NCBI RefSeq assembly: GCF_001484195.1
Contig: NZ_LLYW01000004.1
Location: 1-64,000 of the forward strand
DNA: 64,000 bases
DNA from: Thermococcus celericrescens
Lineage (GTDB): Archaea > Methanobacteriota_B > Thermococci > Thermococcales > Thermococcaceae
Direction of reading: 5' to 3'
Made by a program: the position numbers and the translations under genes. Below, in pieces: positions 34,241 to 42,748 of the stretch (within the stretch, counting starts at the first letter, position 1; the number at the start of each line of letters is the position of its first letter). The notes beneath the pieces are model-generated. The model saw only the letters and a list, made by a program, of their open reading frames with translations, did not search any database and was not told where the DNA came from.

Positions 34241-35645
34241 AGAGATACTCAAGGCGGGTTCCCTCGAGGAGATCCTTGGCACCGCAGTCCCTTACCCGAA
34301 GGAGATCGAGCTTAGGGGCGAGATCACCGAGGACGCCGTCAGGGAGATATCCCGCATAAAGAACGAGCCCGAGTGGATGCTCAGGCACCGCCTTAAGGCC
34401 CTTGAGCTGTTCCAGAAACTGCCGATGCCCAGGTGGGTGGTCGGAATCGAGGAGCTTGACCTGGAGAGCTTCTCCCTCTACTCAAAGCCAGAGGTGAGCA
34501 GCGAGGTTAAGGACTGGGACGACCTGCCAGAGAACATCAGGAAGACCTTTGAGAGGCTCAACATCCCGGAGATAGAGAAGAAATTCCTGTCCGGCCTGAC
34601 GGCGGTGTTCGACAGCGAGAGCGTCTACTCTCAGCTCAAGGAGGAGTTCGAGAAGAAGGGCATAATAATGGTGCCGATGGAGGAAGCGGTTCAGAAGTAC
34701 CCGGACATCGTCAAGCGCTACTTCGGAAAAGTCTTTCCGCCGGGGGAGCACAAGTTTTCAGCTTTACACCACGCCCTCTGGAGCGGTGGGGCCTTCGTCT
34801 ACATCCCGAAGGGGGTGAGGGTTCCCTTCCCAATTGAGGCCTTCTTCGTCATAGGCTCGGCTTTGGAGGGCCAGTTCGAGCACACCCTCCTAATAGCGGA
34901 CGAGGGGAGCTACGTCCACTTCATAGAGGGCTGTTCGGCACCGATGTACAAGGGCTTCTCCTTCCACGACGGCATGGTAGAGATTTACGCCCACAGGAAC
35001 GCCACAGTCAAGTTCACCACCATACAGAACTGGAGCCGGAACGTTATCAACTTCAACAACAAGAGGGCGATAATCGAGGAGAACGCCTACGTTGAGTGGA
35101 TAGAGGGCAGCATAGGGAGCCACATAACCTACACCTACCCGTCAAGCGTCCTGAAGGGAGAAGGGGCGAGGACAGCTCAATACGTGGTCTCGCTAAGCAA
35201 CGGACCCTACCTCAAGGACACCGGCGCCAAAACCTGGCATCTGGCTCCAAACACCAGCTCGAAGATAGTCTCAAAGAGCATAAGCGCCAACGGCGGGACG
35301 AACATCTACCGCGGGCTGGTGAGAATAATGAAAGGCGCCAAGAACTCGACGGCAACGGTGTCCTGTGACTCCCTCATCCTCGACGAGGAGAGCAAGGCCT
35401 ACACCTACCCGCACAACCAGAACGACGAGTCTTCAGCGAGCATAATCCACGAGGCAACGACCGGAAAGCTCGGCGAGGACAAGCTCTTCTACATGAACTC
35501 CCGCGGCATAAGCGAGGAAGAGGCGAAGAGCCTAATAATCCTCGGCTTCATCAGCGAAATTCTCGAAGGACTTCCCTTCGAGTACGTCGAGGTTCTCAAG
35601 AAGGTCATAGAGCTGGAGTTCAGCGAGGTTGGGGGTGTTGGGTGA
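34218..35645 (+). CDS. sufB: SUF scaffold protein SufB
   Basis: Scaffold on which [4Fe-4S] clusters are built. The 475-residue protein carries the SufB beta-helix signatures FVYIPKGVRVPFPIEAFF and YVHFIEGCSAP, the latter with a candidate cluster/persulfide cysteine. Further on come NRGL-like YRGLVRIMKGAKN, SCDSLILD and the conserved His/Glu in ASIIHEATTG. Its start at ATG 34218 lies inside the end of sufC (23-base overlap) after GGTGGG. Its stop overlaps the start of sufD. Confidence 0.96.
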   Translation: MAQQSRLEEILKAGSLEEILGTAVPYPKEIELRGEITEDAVREISRIKNEPEWMLRHRLKALELFQKLPMPRWVVGIEELDLESFSLYSKPEVSSEVKDWDDLPENIRKTFERLNIPEIEKKFLSGLTAVFDSESVYSQLKEEFEKKGIIMVPMEEAVQKYPDIVKRYFGKVFPPGEHKFSALHHALWSGGAFVYIPKGVRVPFPIEAFFVIGSALEGQFEHTLLIADEGSYVHFIEGCSAPMYKGFSFHDGMVEIYAHRNATVKFTTIQNWSRNVINFNNKRAIIEENAYVEWIEGSIGSHITYTYPSSVLKGEGARTAQYVVSLSNGPYLKDTGAKTWHLAPNTSSKIVSKSISANGGTNIYRGLVRIMKGAKNSTATVSCDSLILDEESKAYTYPHNQNDESSASIIHEATTGKLGEDKLFYMNSRGISEEEAKSLIILGFISEILEGLPFEYVEVLKKVIELEFSEVGGVG

Positions 35646-36796
35646 TGCGCTCTAACGAGCTCTCTAACGAGCGTCCTTTCGGACTCTCTAACGAGCACAT
35701 TATAACCCGTGAGGCACTTGAAAAGCTCACCTATCAGAAGTACGGCGACAGCCCGACGATAAGGAGCTACACGAAGTGGAAGCTCTTCGAGGAGAACTCC
35801 CCTTTAAAGCTCCCGACGGAGGCCAAAGCAGGGGAGGTTCTGGTTAGGGGGCACGTCACCCTTTCGGGAAGCGAGGCGAGCTTTGATCTGCCCAATGGAG
35901 TCGAGCTTACAGAGGGGACACTCGGACTATCGCAGCCCGAGGAGTCGAGGATACTGGGCTTCCACTTCTACGCCCTCAAAAAGGCCTACAGGCTCAAGAT
36001 CAGGGAAAACCTCGCCGAACCGCTCGTGATAGTCTCCCACCTCTCGGAGAGAGCTTTCATAAGCCACCACCTGAGCATAGAGGTCGAGAACGCCAGAGTG
36101 CCGATCATCATCTACGATATGGCCGAGGATGGAACTAAGTCCTTCGTGGTTGAGCTGAAGGCCAGAAACGCGGAGATAGAGCTTCTCACCATTGGGAAGC
36201 ACAAAAGCCTCTCTCATTACCTCTTGAGGGCAAGCCTGGCAGGGAAGAGCAGGGTTAAAGCCTTCACCGTGGTTCACGGCGGCAGGATGAGCCACCACCG
36301 CGAGGACTATTCTCTCGAAGGGGCTGGGAGCGAGCTGTTCCTGAGGGGAATACCCATAGGTATAGGCTCGGCCGTTGACTACCTAACCAACGTCCTCCAG
36401 CACGGAGAAAAAACGGTGAGCGAGACCAGAGTCCACGGCTTTTCCTACAGGGATGGCTGGACGGTCCACAGGGGAACCGCCAAGGTCTTCGAGAGGGCCA
36501 GAAACTCATCGAGCGTCGTGGTCTCGGAGGTGACCATAATGGACGAGGGTTCCCTCGGCGTGAGTGTGCCGATGCTCGAAGTGGACACGGGGGAGATAGA
36601 GAACGCCTCCCACTCCTCCTCGGTCAGACAGTTCGACGAGGACGCGCTGTTTTACCTCCGCTCCCGCGGGCTAGACAGGGAGGAGGCGCTGAGCCTTTTC
36701 GTGCACGGCATAGGGGAGGCCCTCAGCTCCCACCTCGAAAGGCTCCGGAGCAAGGCGAGGAGCAGTGTGATGAGCCTTACTGAGGAACTTCTGTGA
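35645..36796 (+). CDS. sufD: SUF scaffold protein SufD
   Basis: Beta-helical partner of SufB in the SufBC2D complex. The product has 383 residues (384 if GTG 35642 is used). The C-terminal part has NSSSVVVSEVTIMDEGS, and ENASHSSSVRQFDEDALFYL carries the His that lies at the SufB-SufD interface. The first 17 residues contain three SNE repeats encoded by a triplicated 11-base unit (35650-35696) and are probably an extension without structural role. The start overlaps the sufB stop and follows GGGGGTG. Confidence 0.93.
   Translation: MRSNELSNERPFGLSNEHIITREALEKLTYQKYGDSPTIRSYTKWKLFEENSPLKLPTEAKAGEVLVRGHVTLSGSEASFDLPNGVELTEGTLGLSQPEESRILGFHFYALKKAYRLKIRENLAEPLVIVSHLSERAFISHHLSIEVENARVPIIIYDMAEDGTKSFVVELKARNAEIELLTIGKHKSLSHYLLRASLAGKSRVKAFTVVHGGRMSHHREDYSLEGAGSELFLRGIPIGIGSAVDYLTNVLQHGEKTVSETRVHGFSYRDGWTVHRGTAKVFERARNSSSVVVSEVTIMDEGSLGVSVPMLEVDTGEIENASHSSSVRQFDEDALFYLRSRGLDREEALSLFVHGIGEALSSHLERLRSKARSSVMSLTEELL
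35650..35696 (+). repeat. Triplicated 11-base unit in the 5' end of sufD
   Basis: CTCTAACGAGC occurs three times, at 35650-35660, 35662-35672 and 35686-35696. The copies are in frame with each other (the starts are 12 and 24 bases apart), so each encodes a Leu/Arg-Ser-Asn-Glu segment. This gives SufD an N-terminal run of three SNE motifs just after the start codon. Confidence 0.9.
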
Positions 36797-36959
36797 GTTT
36801 TTCCCCTTTCCCGTTTCTTCCTTGGAATTTGGACTGTGATCCTAATCTGGATTAGAACTAAGTCGCGAATTAAGAATCAATAGTGGAGGTCCCAACTTGA
36901 AACTCATTATGCTCTGTGCCATACGTCCAAGATTACTTCCGAAAATTTTATAATCATGA

Positions 36960-36977
36960 CTCGAGTATACTCGAGTA
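36960..36977. promoter_or_regulatory. Perfect 18-base palindrome at the methyltransferase promoter
   Basis: ACTCGAGTATACTCGAGT is a perfect palindrome containing two CTCGAG units. It lies 23-28 bases downstream of a TATA box (TTTTATAAT, about 36947-36955), so over the expected transcription start of the methyltransferase gene. The ribosome-binding site GGTGA and ATG 36989 follow directly. It may be an operator for control of the restriction-modification genes. Confidence 0.65.
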
Positions 36978-36988
36978 GGTGAAAAGAA

Positions 36989-38690
36989 TGGCCGAAGCAC
37001 CAGCTCTTGAGAAAATAAAAAAGTTGGGCCAAGTTATTACTCCCTTTGAAATTGCAGAATTTCTCGTTAATTGGGCGATAAAAAGTCCTAAAGACTTGGT
37101 ACTCGAACCCAGCTGTGGGGATGGTGTTTTTTAAGGGCGGCAATCAGGCGGTTGATGGAACTCGGTGCTTTGCCAGAAGACGTGTCTAAACAGGTTTATG
37201 GGATAGAAATAGATTCCGAAATACTTGAAAAGACTAAAAAACTTCTTTTGGCTGAGTTTTCTTTTGTACCCACCTTGATAAATGCAGATTTTTTTGATCT
37301 GGAACCCCCAAGAGGCCAGCAGACCCTGAATAACTTGCTTACAGCCCCCAGAATTCCAAAGGTAGACGTCGTCGTTGGGAACCCTCCGTACATTAGATAT
37401 CAATCTTTTTTGGGAAAAACCAGAGAGAAGGCTCTCAGAACGGCCCTCGAAGAGGGGGTTAAGCTCCCCGAACTGACTGCCTCGTGGGTTCCATTCGTAA
37501 TTCATGCAGAGAAGTTTCTTAAAAAAGATGGCCGTCTTGCAATGGTACTTCCTTCGAAACTTCTCCACGTTGGATATGCAAAACCATTTAGAAAATGGCT
37601 TCTGAAGAAGTTTTCTAACATCACAATAATCTCGTTTGAGAGGAGGGTATTCCCAAGCATTCTCGAAGATACAGTTTTGCTCTTAGCCAGCAAATCTGGA
37701 CCCTACGGGGTTCGATTTATAGAAGTTACTGATAAACGGGAGCTCTCTGGGTTGGATTTAGAGTCTTCGAATTTCCTGCTCACACACCCGAATCCCGATG
37801 AAAAATGGACAAAATATATGCTCCCGCAAAGCCTGGGGGGTTCCCTAGCAGAAGTGCTTAACAAAGTTAGAGAGAGGGCTATTCCTCTTGGAGAGATGGG
37901 GATAGTAACAATCGGAGTCGTAACGGGAAGCAACGAGTTCTTTACTTTAACAGAGGAAGAAGCAAACTCGTGGGGAATTGAGAAAGAGTACCTAATACCC
38001 TTAATCTCTCGGGCTGAACAAATACCCGGAGTTGAAGTTACCAACTCTGACTGGGAGCTTATCAAAAAGCTCGGCCAGAAGTGCTATCTTCTGTATGTTA
38101 CAAAACCATGGGACGAACTGGGGTCTGGAGTAAGGGAATACCTCACCAAAAAAGGGGAGGAGCTTAACGTTAGATCTCGCTACAAAGTTAGAATAAGAAA
38201 AACATGGTATACCGTGCCTGGAGTTAGGTCCCCAGACCTTTTTATGAGCTATATGTCCCACGAAGTGCCCAAAATGGCTTCCAATGAGATTGTGGTAAAT
38301 GAGCGGAAAGCCACTAGCACAAACACAATTCATCAGATATTCCTTAAGAGGAAACTTGAACCAAGGTTACTCTCCACTCTGTTTTATAACTCCCTAACAT
38401 TGCTCTCCGCCGAGCTTGTGGGGAGATTTTACGGGGGAGGTGTCCTAAAGATTGAGCCAAAAGAAGCTGAGAAAATCTTAATTCCAATGCCTGAAGAACC
38501 GAAAGAAATTCTTGATATCTCTTCGAAAGTTGACCGGCTGCTAAGGGCTAAAAGAACCACTGATGCCGTTGCTATTGTCAATGAAGTCGCACTTGAGGGA
38601 GAACTTGGATTGAAGCCGAGGGATGTTGAGGTTATTGAGGAGGCTTGGAAGCGTCCCCAGGAAAGAAGGATGAAAAAGAGCCTTGGCTAG
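36989..38690 (+). pseudogene. Gamma-class N6-adenine DNA methyltransferase, two frameshifts
   Basis: Modification enzyme of a restriction-modification system, similar in layout to M.TaqI-type enzymes. From ATG 36989 (after GGTGA) the frame reads MAEAPALEKIK. It then needs one more A in the A-run at 37018-37022 to enter KLGQVITPFEIAEF (motif X), VLEPSCGDGVF (motif I). It needs one more T in the T-run 37127-37132 to join the long frame from LRAAIRRL onward, which holds motif IV NPPYIRYQ. A target-recognition region of about 250 residues follows. With both bases restored the protein would have 567 residues. The gene is A+T-richer than its surroundings, which suggests horizontal transfer. Confidence 0.85.
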
Positions 38691-39533
38691 TCCGAGTGTG
38701 CATCCAGGAACTTTATAAGATCCTTAACCGCGTCGTCTATTGAAATTCTCTCCCTTTTGATCCTCTCAGTTTCAACGGGGACATATCTCCCATTCTCTTC
38801 TCGGAACATGAAAAGACCTACCGCGTTGTTGTATTTTAGGAGATTCCTGAATTTTTCGAGAAGAAGGTCGGGGTTATCAAAATCTACTCTCCTTCCTGTT
38901 CTACTGTCAAAACGACCCGATGCAAGCCTGGATGCCCAGAATGAATAAAAACCGGGAATAGAACTATTAATCCACCGTATCCACCAACTGTTGTTGGAAA
39001 CTTCAGAAAGGGTGTTTTTGGAGTTCACAGCACTTATTATGGCCTCTTCTGGAGTGTAGCGAAGTTTTAGATCCACTGCGGTGAACTTGACTTCCTTTAA
39101 TCTTTTTATCTAAGTCGCTCTGCGTCTTTCTTTCCTTCTGAATCGTTATTCCCTTCTTATGCTTTGGACTACCTGTCATCTTGACTTCGCCGGCCACTAA
39201 AACGGTATTATCTCTCACATAAGCGAGATCAACGTCGTGAGTTCTCTCAGAATATCCGGGAATCCTCCTATCTGTTAGGCGGTAGGTTCCTTCGGATCTT
39301 ACGTAAATCAATTCGCTGATAAAATCCCTAAATGCATTTCCTTTCTGTCGGTACTCTCCCTCTGGAAGCCCGCCCTCAATACGGACCTTTTCAACGATTT
39401 GGTAGTATGCTTCAAGAAAGTCGTCCTGAATTGGCTCGAAGTATCCTCCTGAAGATCTGGCTAATTTCGTTATGGACTCACAGAACTTCTTAATAACGGG
39501 ACTTTTTAAAGTATGACAGGAGTTGGTTTCCAT
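38687..39533 (-). pseudogene. Putative restriction endonuclease (PD-(D/E)XK type), frameshifted
   Basis: Convergent with the methyltransferase, the two stops overlapping in a CTAG. From ATG 39533 (after GGGTGA) the first frame encodes about 150 residues with HDVDLAYVRD...GEVKMTG, which fits a PD-(D/E)xK nuclease core (D...E-x-K). Near 39103-39109 the frame shifts: KKIK continues as EVKFTAVDLKLRY in another frame, which runs to the C-terminus (LLEKFRNLLKYNN, HSD). One extra base, or two missing bases, in ATTAAAGGAAG accounts for it. The repaired product would be about 281 residues. Assignment rests on the motif, the neighbour and the A+T-rich island; no close family is recognised. Confidence 0.65.
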
Positions 39534-39542
39534 GCTTTTCAC

Positions 39543-39755
39543 CCCGTAGGAAACTAAAACATGGACAAATTAAAACTGTTTTGCAGAGCTTTGCTTCTGT
39601 TGTACAGAGTCGTAAGCACTTCTGCTTTCAATCTCAAGAATGTTTAACGTTATCTTTTTCTGTCCAGAAACAAGGATATATAGGTTCGCTTCCTAAACCC
39701 TACGGTGTTTCCATGTTCCCCAAAGAGGTTCTGAAAGGGGAGCCCAACGGGGTAT
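39543..39755. other. Noncoding stretch with a promoter-like element
   Basis: Between the endonuclease start and the decayed oxidoreductase gene. A strong TATA-like element GGATATATAGG lies at 39674-39684. A short ATG frame after it (39713-39781, starting MFPKEVLKGEPNG) has no ribosome-binding site and no recognisable product. It may be the promoter of the lost gene, with the 5' coding part replaced or deleted. Confidence 0.4.
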
Positions 39756-40161
39756 ATGCTGATCAACGAGGCCATAGTTAGAGCCGCCCTCGAGCCAATG
39801 GAGGCTCTTAGCCACATATACTTCCTCAAGCCCTGTGGAACGGTGATAACAATACGCGCCTTATCCACTATCCACATGAGACCGAGAACCTCGTGAAGGG
39901 CAAGATAGATATGTAGCCTACGATGAGATAGTCGAGAACATCAGGAAGGCCGGGGCGAAGCTCTACGAAATCGATGTTCTCAGGCTGGCGGAGGAGGTCG
40001 GAACGGCACTCGCTCAGAACGGCGTCCTCGTTGGTGCCCTAACTGCCCTCCTGGACTTCCCTATAAACAAGGAGATGATGCTTGAAGCGGTGAAGGTAAG
40101 TGTGCCCGAGAAGGCGGTGGAGGCCAACGTAAGGGCCTTTGGCTTGGATATGGGGCGATGA
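39756..40161 (+). pseudogene. iorB: Decayed indolepyruvate:ferredoxin oxidoreductase beta subunit
   Basis: Two fragments in different frames match the C-terminal two thirds of IorB, the gamma-like subunit of an aryl-2-oxoacid oxidoreductase. The first reads LEPMEALSHIYFLKPCGTVIT and ends at a TGA after MRPRTS. The second reads YDEIVENIRKAGAKLYEIDV, GTALAQNGVLVGALTALLDF and AVEANVRAFGLDMGR to the stop at 40161. The N-terminal GxGGxG region is missing. Loss of the 5' end plus an internal change makes this a true pseudogene rather than a single reading error. No iorA lies in the window. Confidence 0.8.
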
Positions 40162-40285
40162 AGGAGCTTCTTTGATTTTTCTCTTTTGTCCCCTATTTTC
40201 TAAGCGGAGTCTTGTTTTTGTTTCTTGGTTCTCCCAAACACAAAACATATACACCTTTTTCTCAAACACAATCCGGTGAATTAAT

Positions 40286-40738
40286 ATGCCTCTTCCACAC
40301 CTCCACCGCCAACCGTGCAACGATGCCCTCAATATTGAGAACGCAGAGAGGGCCATCGAACTGGTTAGAAAAGCCCTGCCGCTATTCAGGGCTGGGGAGC
40401 CTATTCTGAAGCCCGACGGAGTTGATGTCCCCGTTCTCTACCTGAATTTTGCCATTGATAGGCTCCATTATGATCCCGAAAGGAGAATACCACTTCCAAA
40501 GGGCCGTCCAAGAAGTTCGAGGCCATTTGAAGTTGAAGGAATTGCTGAAGAGGCTGAAAGAATACTAAAGGAGGTTCGAGTTCTCCCAGCGGCAGAATTC
40601 AGAGAGCCGGAAAACTGCTGGGTTGTCCCGGTGGCGTGGAGAAGCTTCGTAGTCCTCCACGTCCGCATCTCGGCAGATGGGAAAGAAATCGTACCCGACT
40701 ACGGACTCACAGAGGAGATAAGGCGCCATGGCCTATGA
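40286..40738 (+). CDS. Hypothetical protein coupled to an ArsB/SLC13-like transporter
   Basis: A 150-residue soluble protein that I do not recognise. It has an N-terminal HLHRQPCND segment, a central IDRLHYDPERRIPLPKGRPR and a C-terminal beta-like region (CWVVPVAWRSFVVLHV). ATG 40286 follows GGTGAATTAAT. Its last codons overlap the start of the transporter gene by 11 bases, so the two are translationally coupled and may work together. Confidence 0.75.
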   Translation: MPLPHLHRQPCNDALNIENAERAIELVRKALPLFRAGEPILKPDGVDVPVLYLNFAIDRLHYDPERRIPLPKGRPRSSRPFEVEGIAEEAERILKEVRVLPAAEFREPENCWVVPVAWRSFVVLHVRISADGKEIVPDYGLTEEIRRHGL

Positions 40739-41816
40739 AGGGGTTAGGAACTTTCTAAAGAGGGAGTGGTTCCTCTCCGCTCTAGTGATCCTCTACTTAG
40801 CCCTCCTCCTCAGGGACGGCTCTCTCCTCCGGAGAACGCCCGGTTTGGTGGACTGGGGGAGCCTTTATCTGATAGGCTCGCTCATACTCGTCTCAAGGGG
40901 GCTTGAGCTGTCGGGAATCTTCACGCGCCTCTCGTGCAGGCTACTCTCTCTATCCGGCGGCTCCGAGAGAAGGCTGGCCTTCATTCTCCTACCCACCATA
41001 GCCATCTCTTCCACCGTCATAATGAACGACACCGCCATGCTAATCTTCATCCCCCTCATATTAACCCTGTCCCGGATCTCAGGGAAGGATTTAAGCGGTC
41101 TTGTAATTCTCTCCTCTATGGCTGCCAACGTCGGCTCGGCTTTAACCCCCATCGGGAATCCCCAGAACGTCATAATCTGGAACCACTATGGGATTCCCTT
41201 CCACTCCTTCGTCCTGCGGATGCTCCCCTTCGTCTTCACCTGGCTTCTGCTCCTGTTGCTCTTCGCTTACTTCATCTTCAAAGGCGAGATTAAGCAAAGG
41301 GAGCTTCCCCCTGTGAGCGTTCACAAATCCCTCCTCTGGGCGTCTATAATCCTCCTCGCGGTGGACCTTATCCTTGCCCAGGAGGGGAAGGCGCTCTGGA
41401 CTTTCCCAATAACCCTTGGAGTGCTGTTATTGATTGGGAGGAAAGTCCCCCTCGCCGTTGACTGGACGCTCCTCCTGACGTTTGCTTTCATCTTTGCGGA
41501 CTTCGGGGAAATTGCACTCATCCTTTCCTCCTCGGGGGTTTTCTTCCCCCACCCCGGACTCGGCCTTTTTTTGACCTCTGCCTTTCTGAGCCAGCTGGTA
41601 AGCAACGTCCCGGCCACGGTTCTCCTGCTTGGAGGGAGTGAGTGGCTCCCGCTGGCCGCTGGCGTAAACGTTGGCGGAACTGGCCTGATAATCGGCTCGC
41701 TGGCCAATCTGATAGCGGTGAGGATAGCGCGGGTTGGGATTAAGGAGTTCCACCGCTATTCGGTTCCCTACTTCCTTCTGGTTACTCTTCTATCCCTCCT
41801 GATTTTGTGGCTTTAG
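40728..41816 (+). CDS. Ion transporter superfamily permease (ArsB/SLC13/NhaD-like)
   Basis: A 362-residue membrane protein with about ten helices. Two inverted-repeat halves carry the family signatures: NDTAMLIFIPL and SMAANVGSALTPIGNPQNVIIW in the first, LVSNVPATVLLLGG and GLIIGSLANLIA in the second. These define the ion-transporter superfamily that includes anion (arsenite, citrate, dicarboxylate) permeases and NhaD antiporters. The substrate cannot be told. It starts at ATG 40728 inside the end of the upstream gene. Confidence 0.9.
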   Translation: MAYEGVRNFLKREWFLSALVILYLALLLRDGSLLRRTPGLVDWGSLYLIGSLILVSRGLELSGIFTRLSCRLLSLSGGSERRLAFILLPTIAISSTVIMNDTAMLIFIPLILTLSRISGKDLSGLVILSSMAANVGSALTPIGNPQNVIIWNHYGIPFHSFVLRMLPFVFTWLLLLLLFAYFIFKGEIKQRELPPVSVHKSLLWASIILLAVDLILAQEGKALWTFPITLGVLLLIGRKVPLAVDWTLLLTFAFIFADFGEIALILSSSGVFFPHPGLGLFLTSAFLSQLVSNVPATVLLLGGSEWLPLAAGVNVGGTGLIIGSLANLIAVRIARVGIKEFHRYSVPYFLLVTLLSLLILWL

Positions 41817-41819
41817 TTA

Positions 41820-42017
41820 TCAGATGAGCTTAGGGTTGTAGGTGCCCATGTCCTCGCGCGGGTCACAGGGAACCTCGATTCCCGGGGCGCTGCTCCCCAG
41901 GATGGAGTAAAGACCAAAAAGGCTCGTCAGGAGGATGCCTACAGCGGGCGGGATACTCCCCCGGAGGAACAGGCCAAACGCAATGCCAGTTCCAAGGAGG
42001 GAAAGCTTCAAAATCAT
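41820..42017 (-). CDS. Small two-helix membrane protein
   Basis: A 65-residue protein with two hydrophobic segments (about residues 3-18 and 24-42) and a polar C-terminal tail with PCDPREDMG. ATG 42017 follows GGTGAAAAAGA, which supports a real gene despite its size. It converges with the transporter gene, the stops being 3 bases apart. No family is recognised. Confidence 0.6.
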   Translation of the reverse strand: MILKLSLLGTGIAFGLFLRGSIPPAVGILLTSLFGLYSILGSSAPGIEVPCDPREDMGTYNPKLI

Positions 42018-42134
42018 TCTTTTTCACCGGTTCTCCTTTCTCTGGAAGCGGTATAAACGTTTCTGGCCAAAAATGGCCAAAAGCACGGAAGGCATAAATA
42101 ACTGAAAAAGGCAATAGCTTTTGGGTTGGCCATC

Positions 42135-42680
42135 ATGCGTCTCATAAGATATTCCGGATTTGCTGGAGGCATCGTCTACTGGCTCTTCGTCGCCTGGAGC
42201 ATAAGCAGGAACGGGTGGTTTTCATTCTTCCACAACGCCCTCAGCGACCTCGGCTCGCCCGAAATGGCCAGGTCACCGAGCATATACAACTACGGCCTCA
42301 TCGTGACGGCGGTGTTCATGTTTGTTTTCTCCATTTACCTCGTCCTTGCATCGGAGAACAGGCTCCAGACGGTTGGTGGGGCTTACGTCAGCATCTCTTC
42401 CCTGTTCCTCGCCCTCATAGGCGTTTTCCACGCCGGCACCAGGCCGCACTCCTTCGTCTCGACGTACTTCTTCATCCAGTTCTTCCTCGGGGCACTGATC
42501 TACGGTGCTGGAAGCGAGAGAAAGGAAGTCCGATACGGGTCCGTTCTAATTTTCCTGCTCGCCCTATTTGGGACTTTTCTGGAGTGGCCATCTGTGGCGC
42601 TGATAGAGACCTACGAGATAGTCTTGATAATGGTTTTTGCCCTTCTAGTCGCGGTAAGTCATACGCGTTCCAGTCTCTAA
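42135..42680 (+). CDS. DUF998-like membrane protein
   Basis: A 181-residue protein with six predicted transmembrane helices. The first loop FFHNALSDLGSPEMARSPSIYNYGL is the hallmark of the DUF998 family (the N-x-x-S-D-L-G motif and a following N-x-G-L). Function is unknown; a rhomboid-like or PAP2-like role has not been shown. ATG 42135 or TTG 42126 may be the start, since neither has a strong ribosome-binding site. Confidence 0.8.
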   Translation: MRLIRYSGFAGGIVYWLFVAWSISRNGWFSFFHNALSDLGSPEMARSPSIYNYGLIVTAVFMFVFSIYLVLASENRLQTVGGAYVSISSLFLALIGVFHAGTRPHSFVSTYFFIQFFLGALIYGAGSERKEVRYGSVLIFLLALFGTFLEWPSVALIETYEIVLIMVFALLVAVSHTRSSL

Positions 42681-42748
42681 CTGCTCTTCCGTTCCCGGTT
42701 CTACAAGGGTACCCCAAAGTCTCATATACTTTCTCCACTTAATTTACA

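Noticed and set aside
36989-38690. Assigning the R-M system to the XhoI/PaeR7I (CTCGAG) group
   Set aside because: The methylase class and the promoter hexamers are compatible, but the nuclease shows no recognisable likeness to PaeR7I and CTCGAG is frequent in the window. Recognition sequence left open.
39713-39781. Short gene starting MFPKEVLKGEPNG behind a good TATA box
   Set aside because: No ribosome-binding site, only 22 codons, and no recognisable product; more likely part of the decayed oxidoreductase locus.
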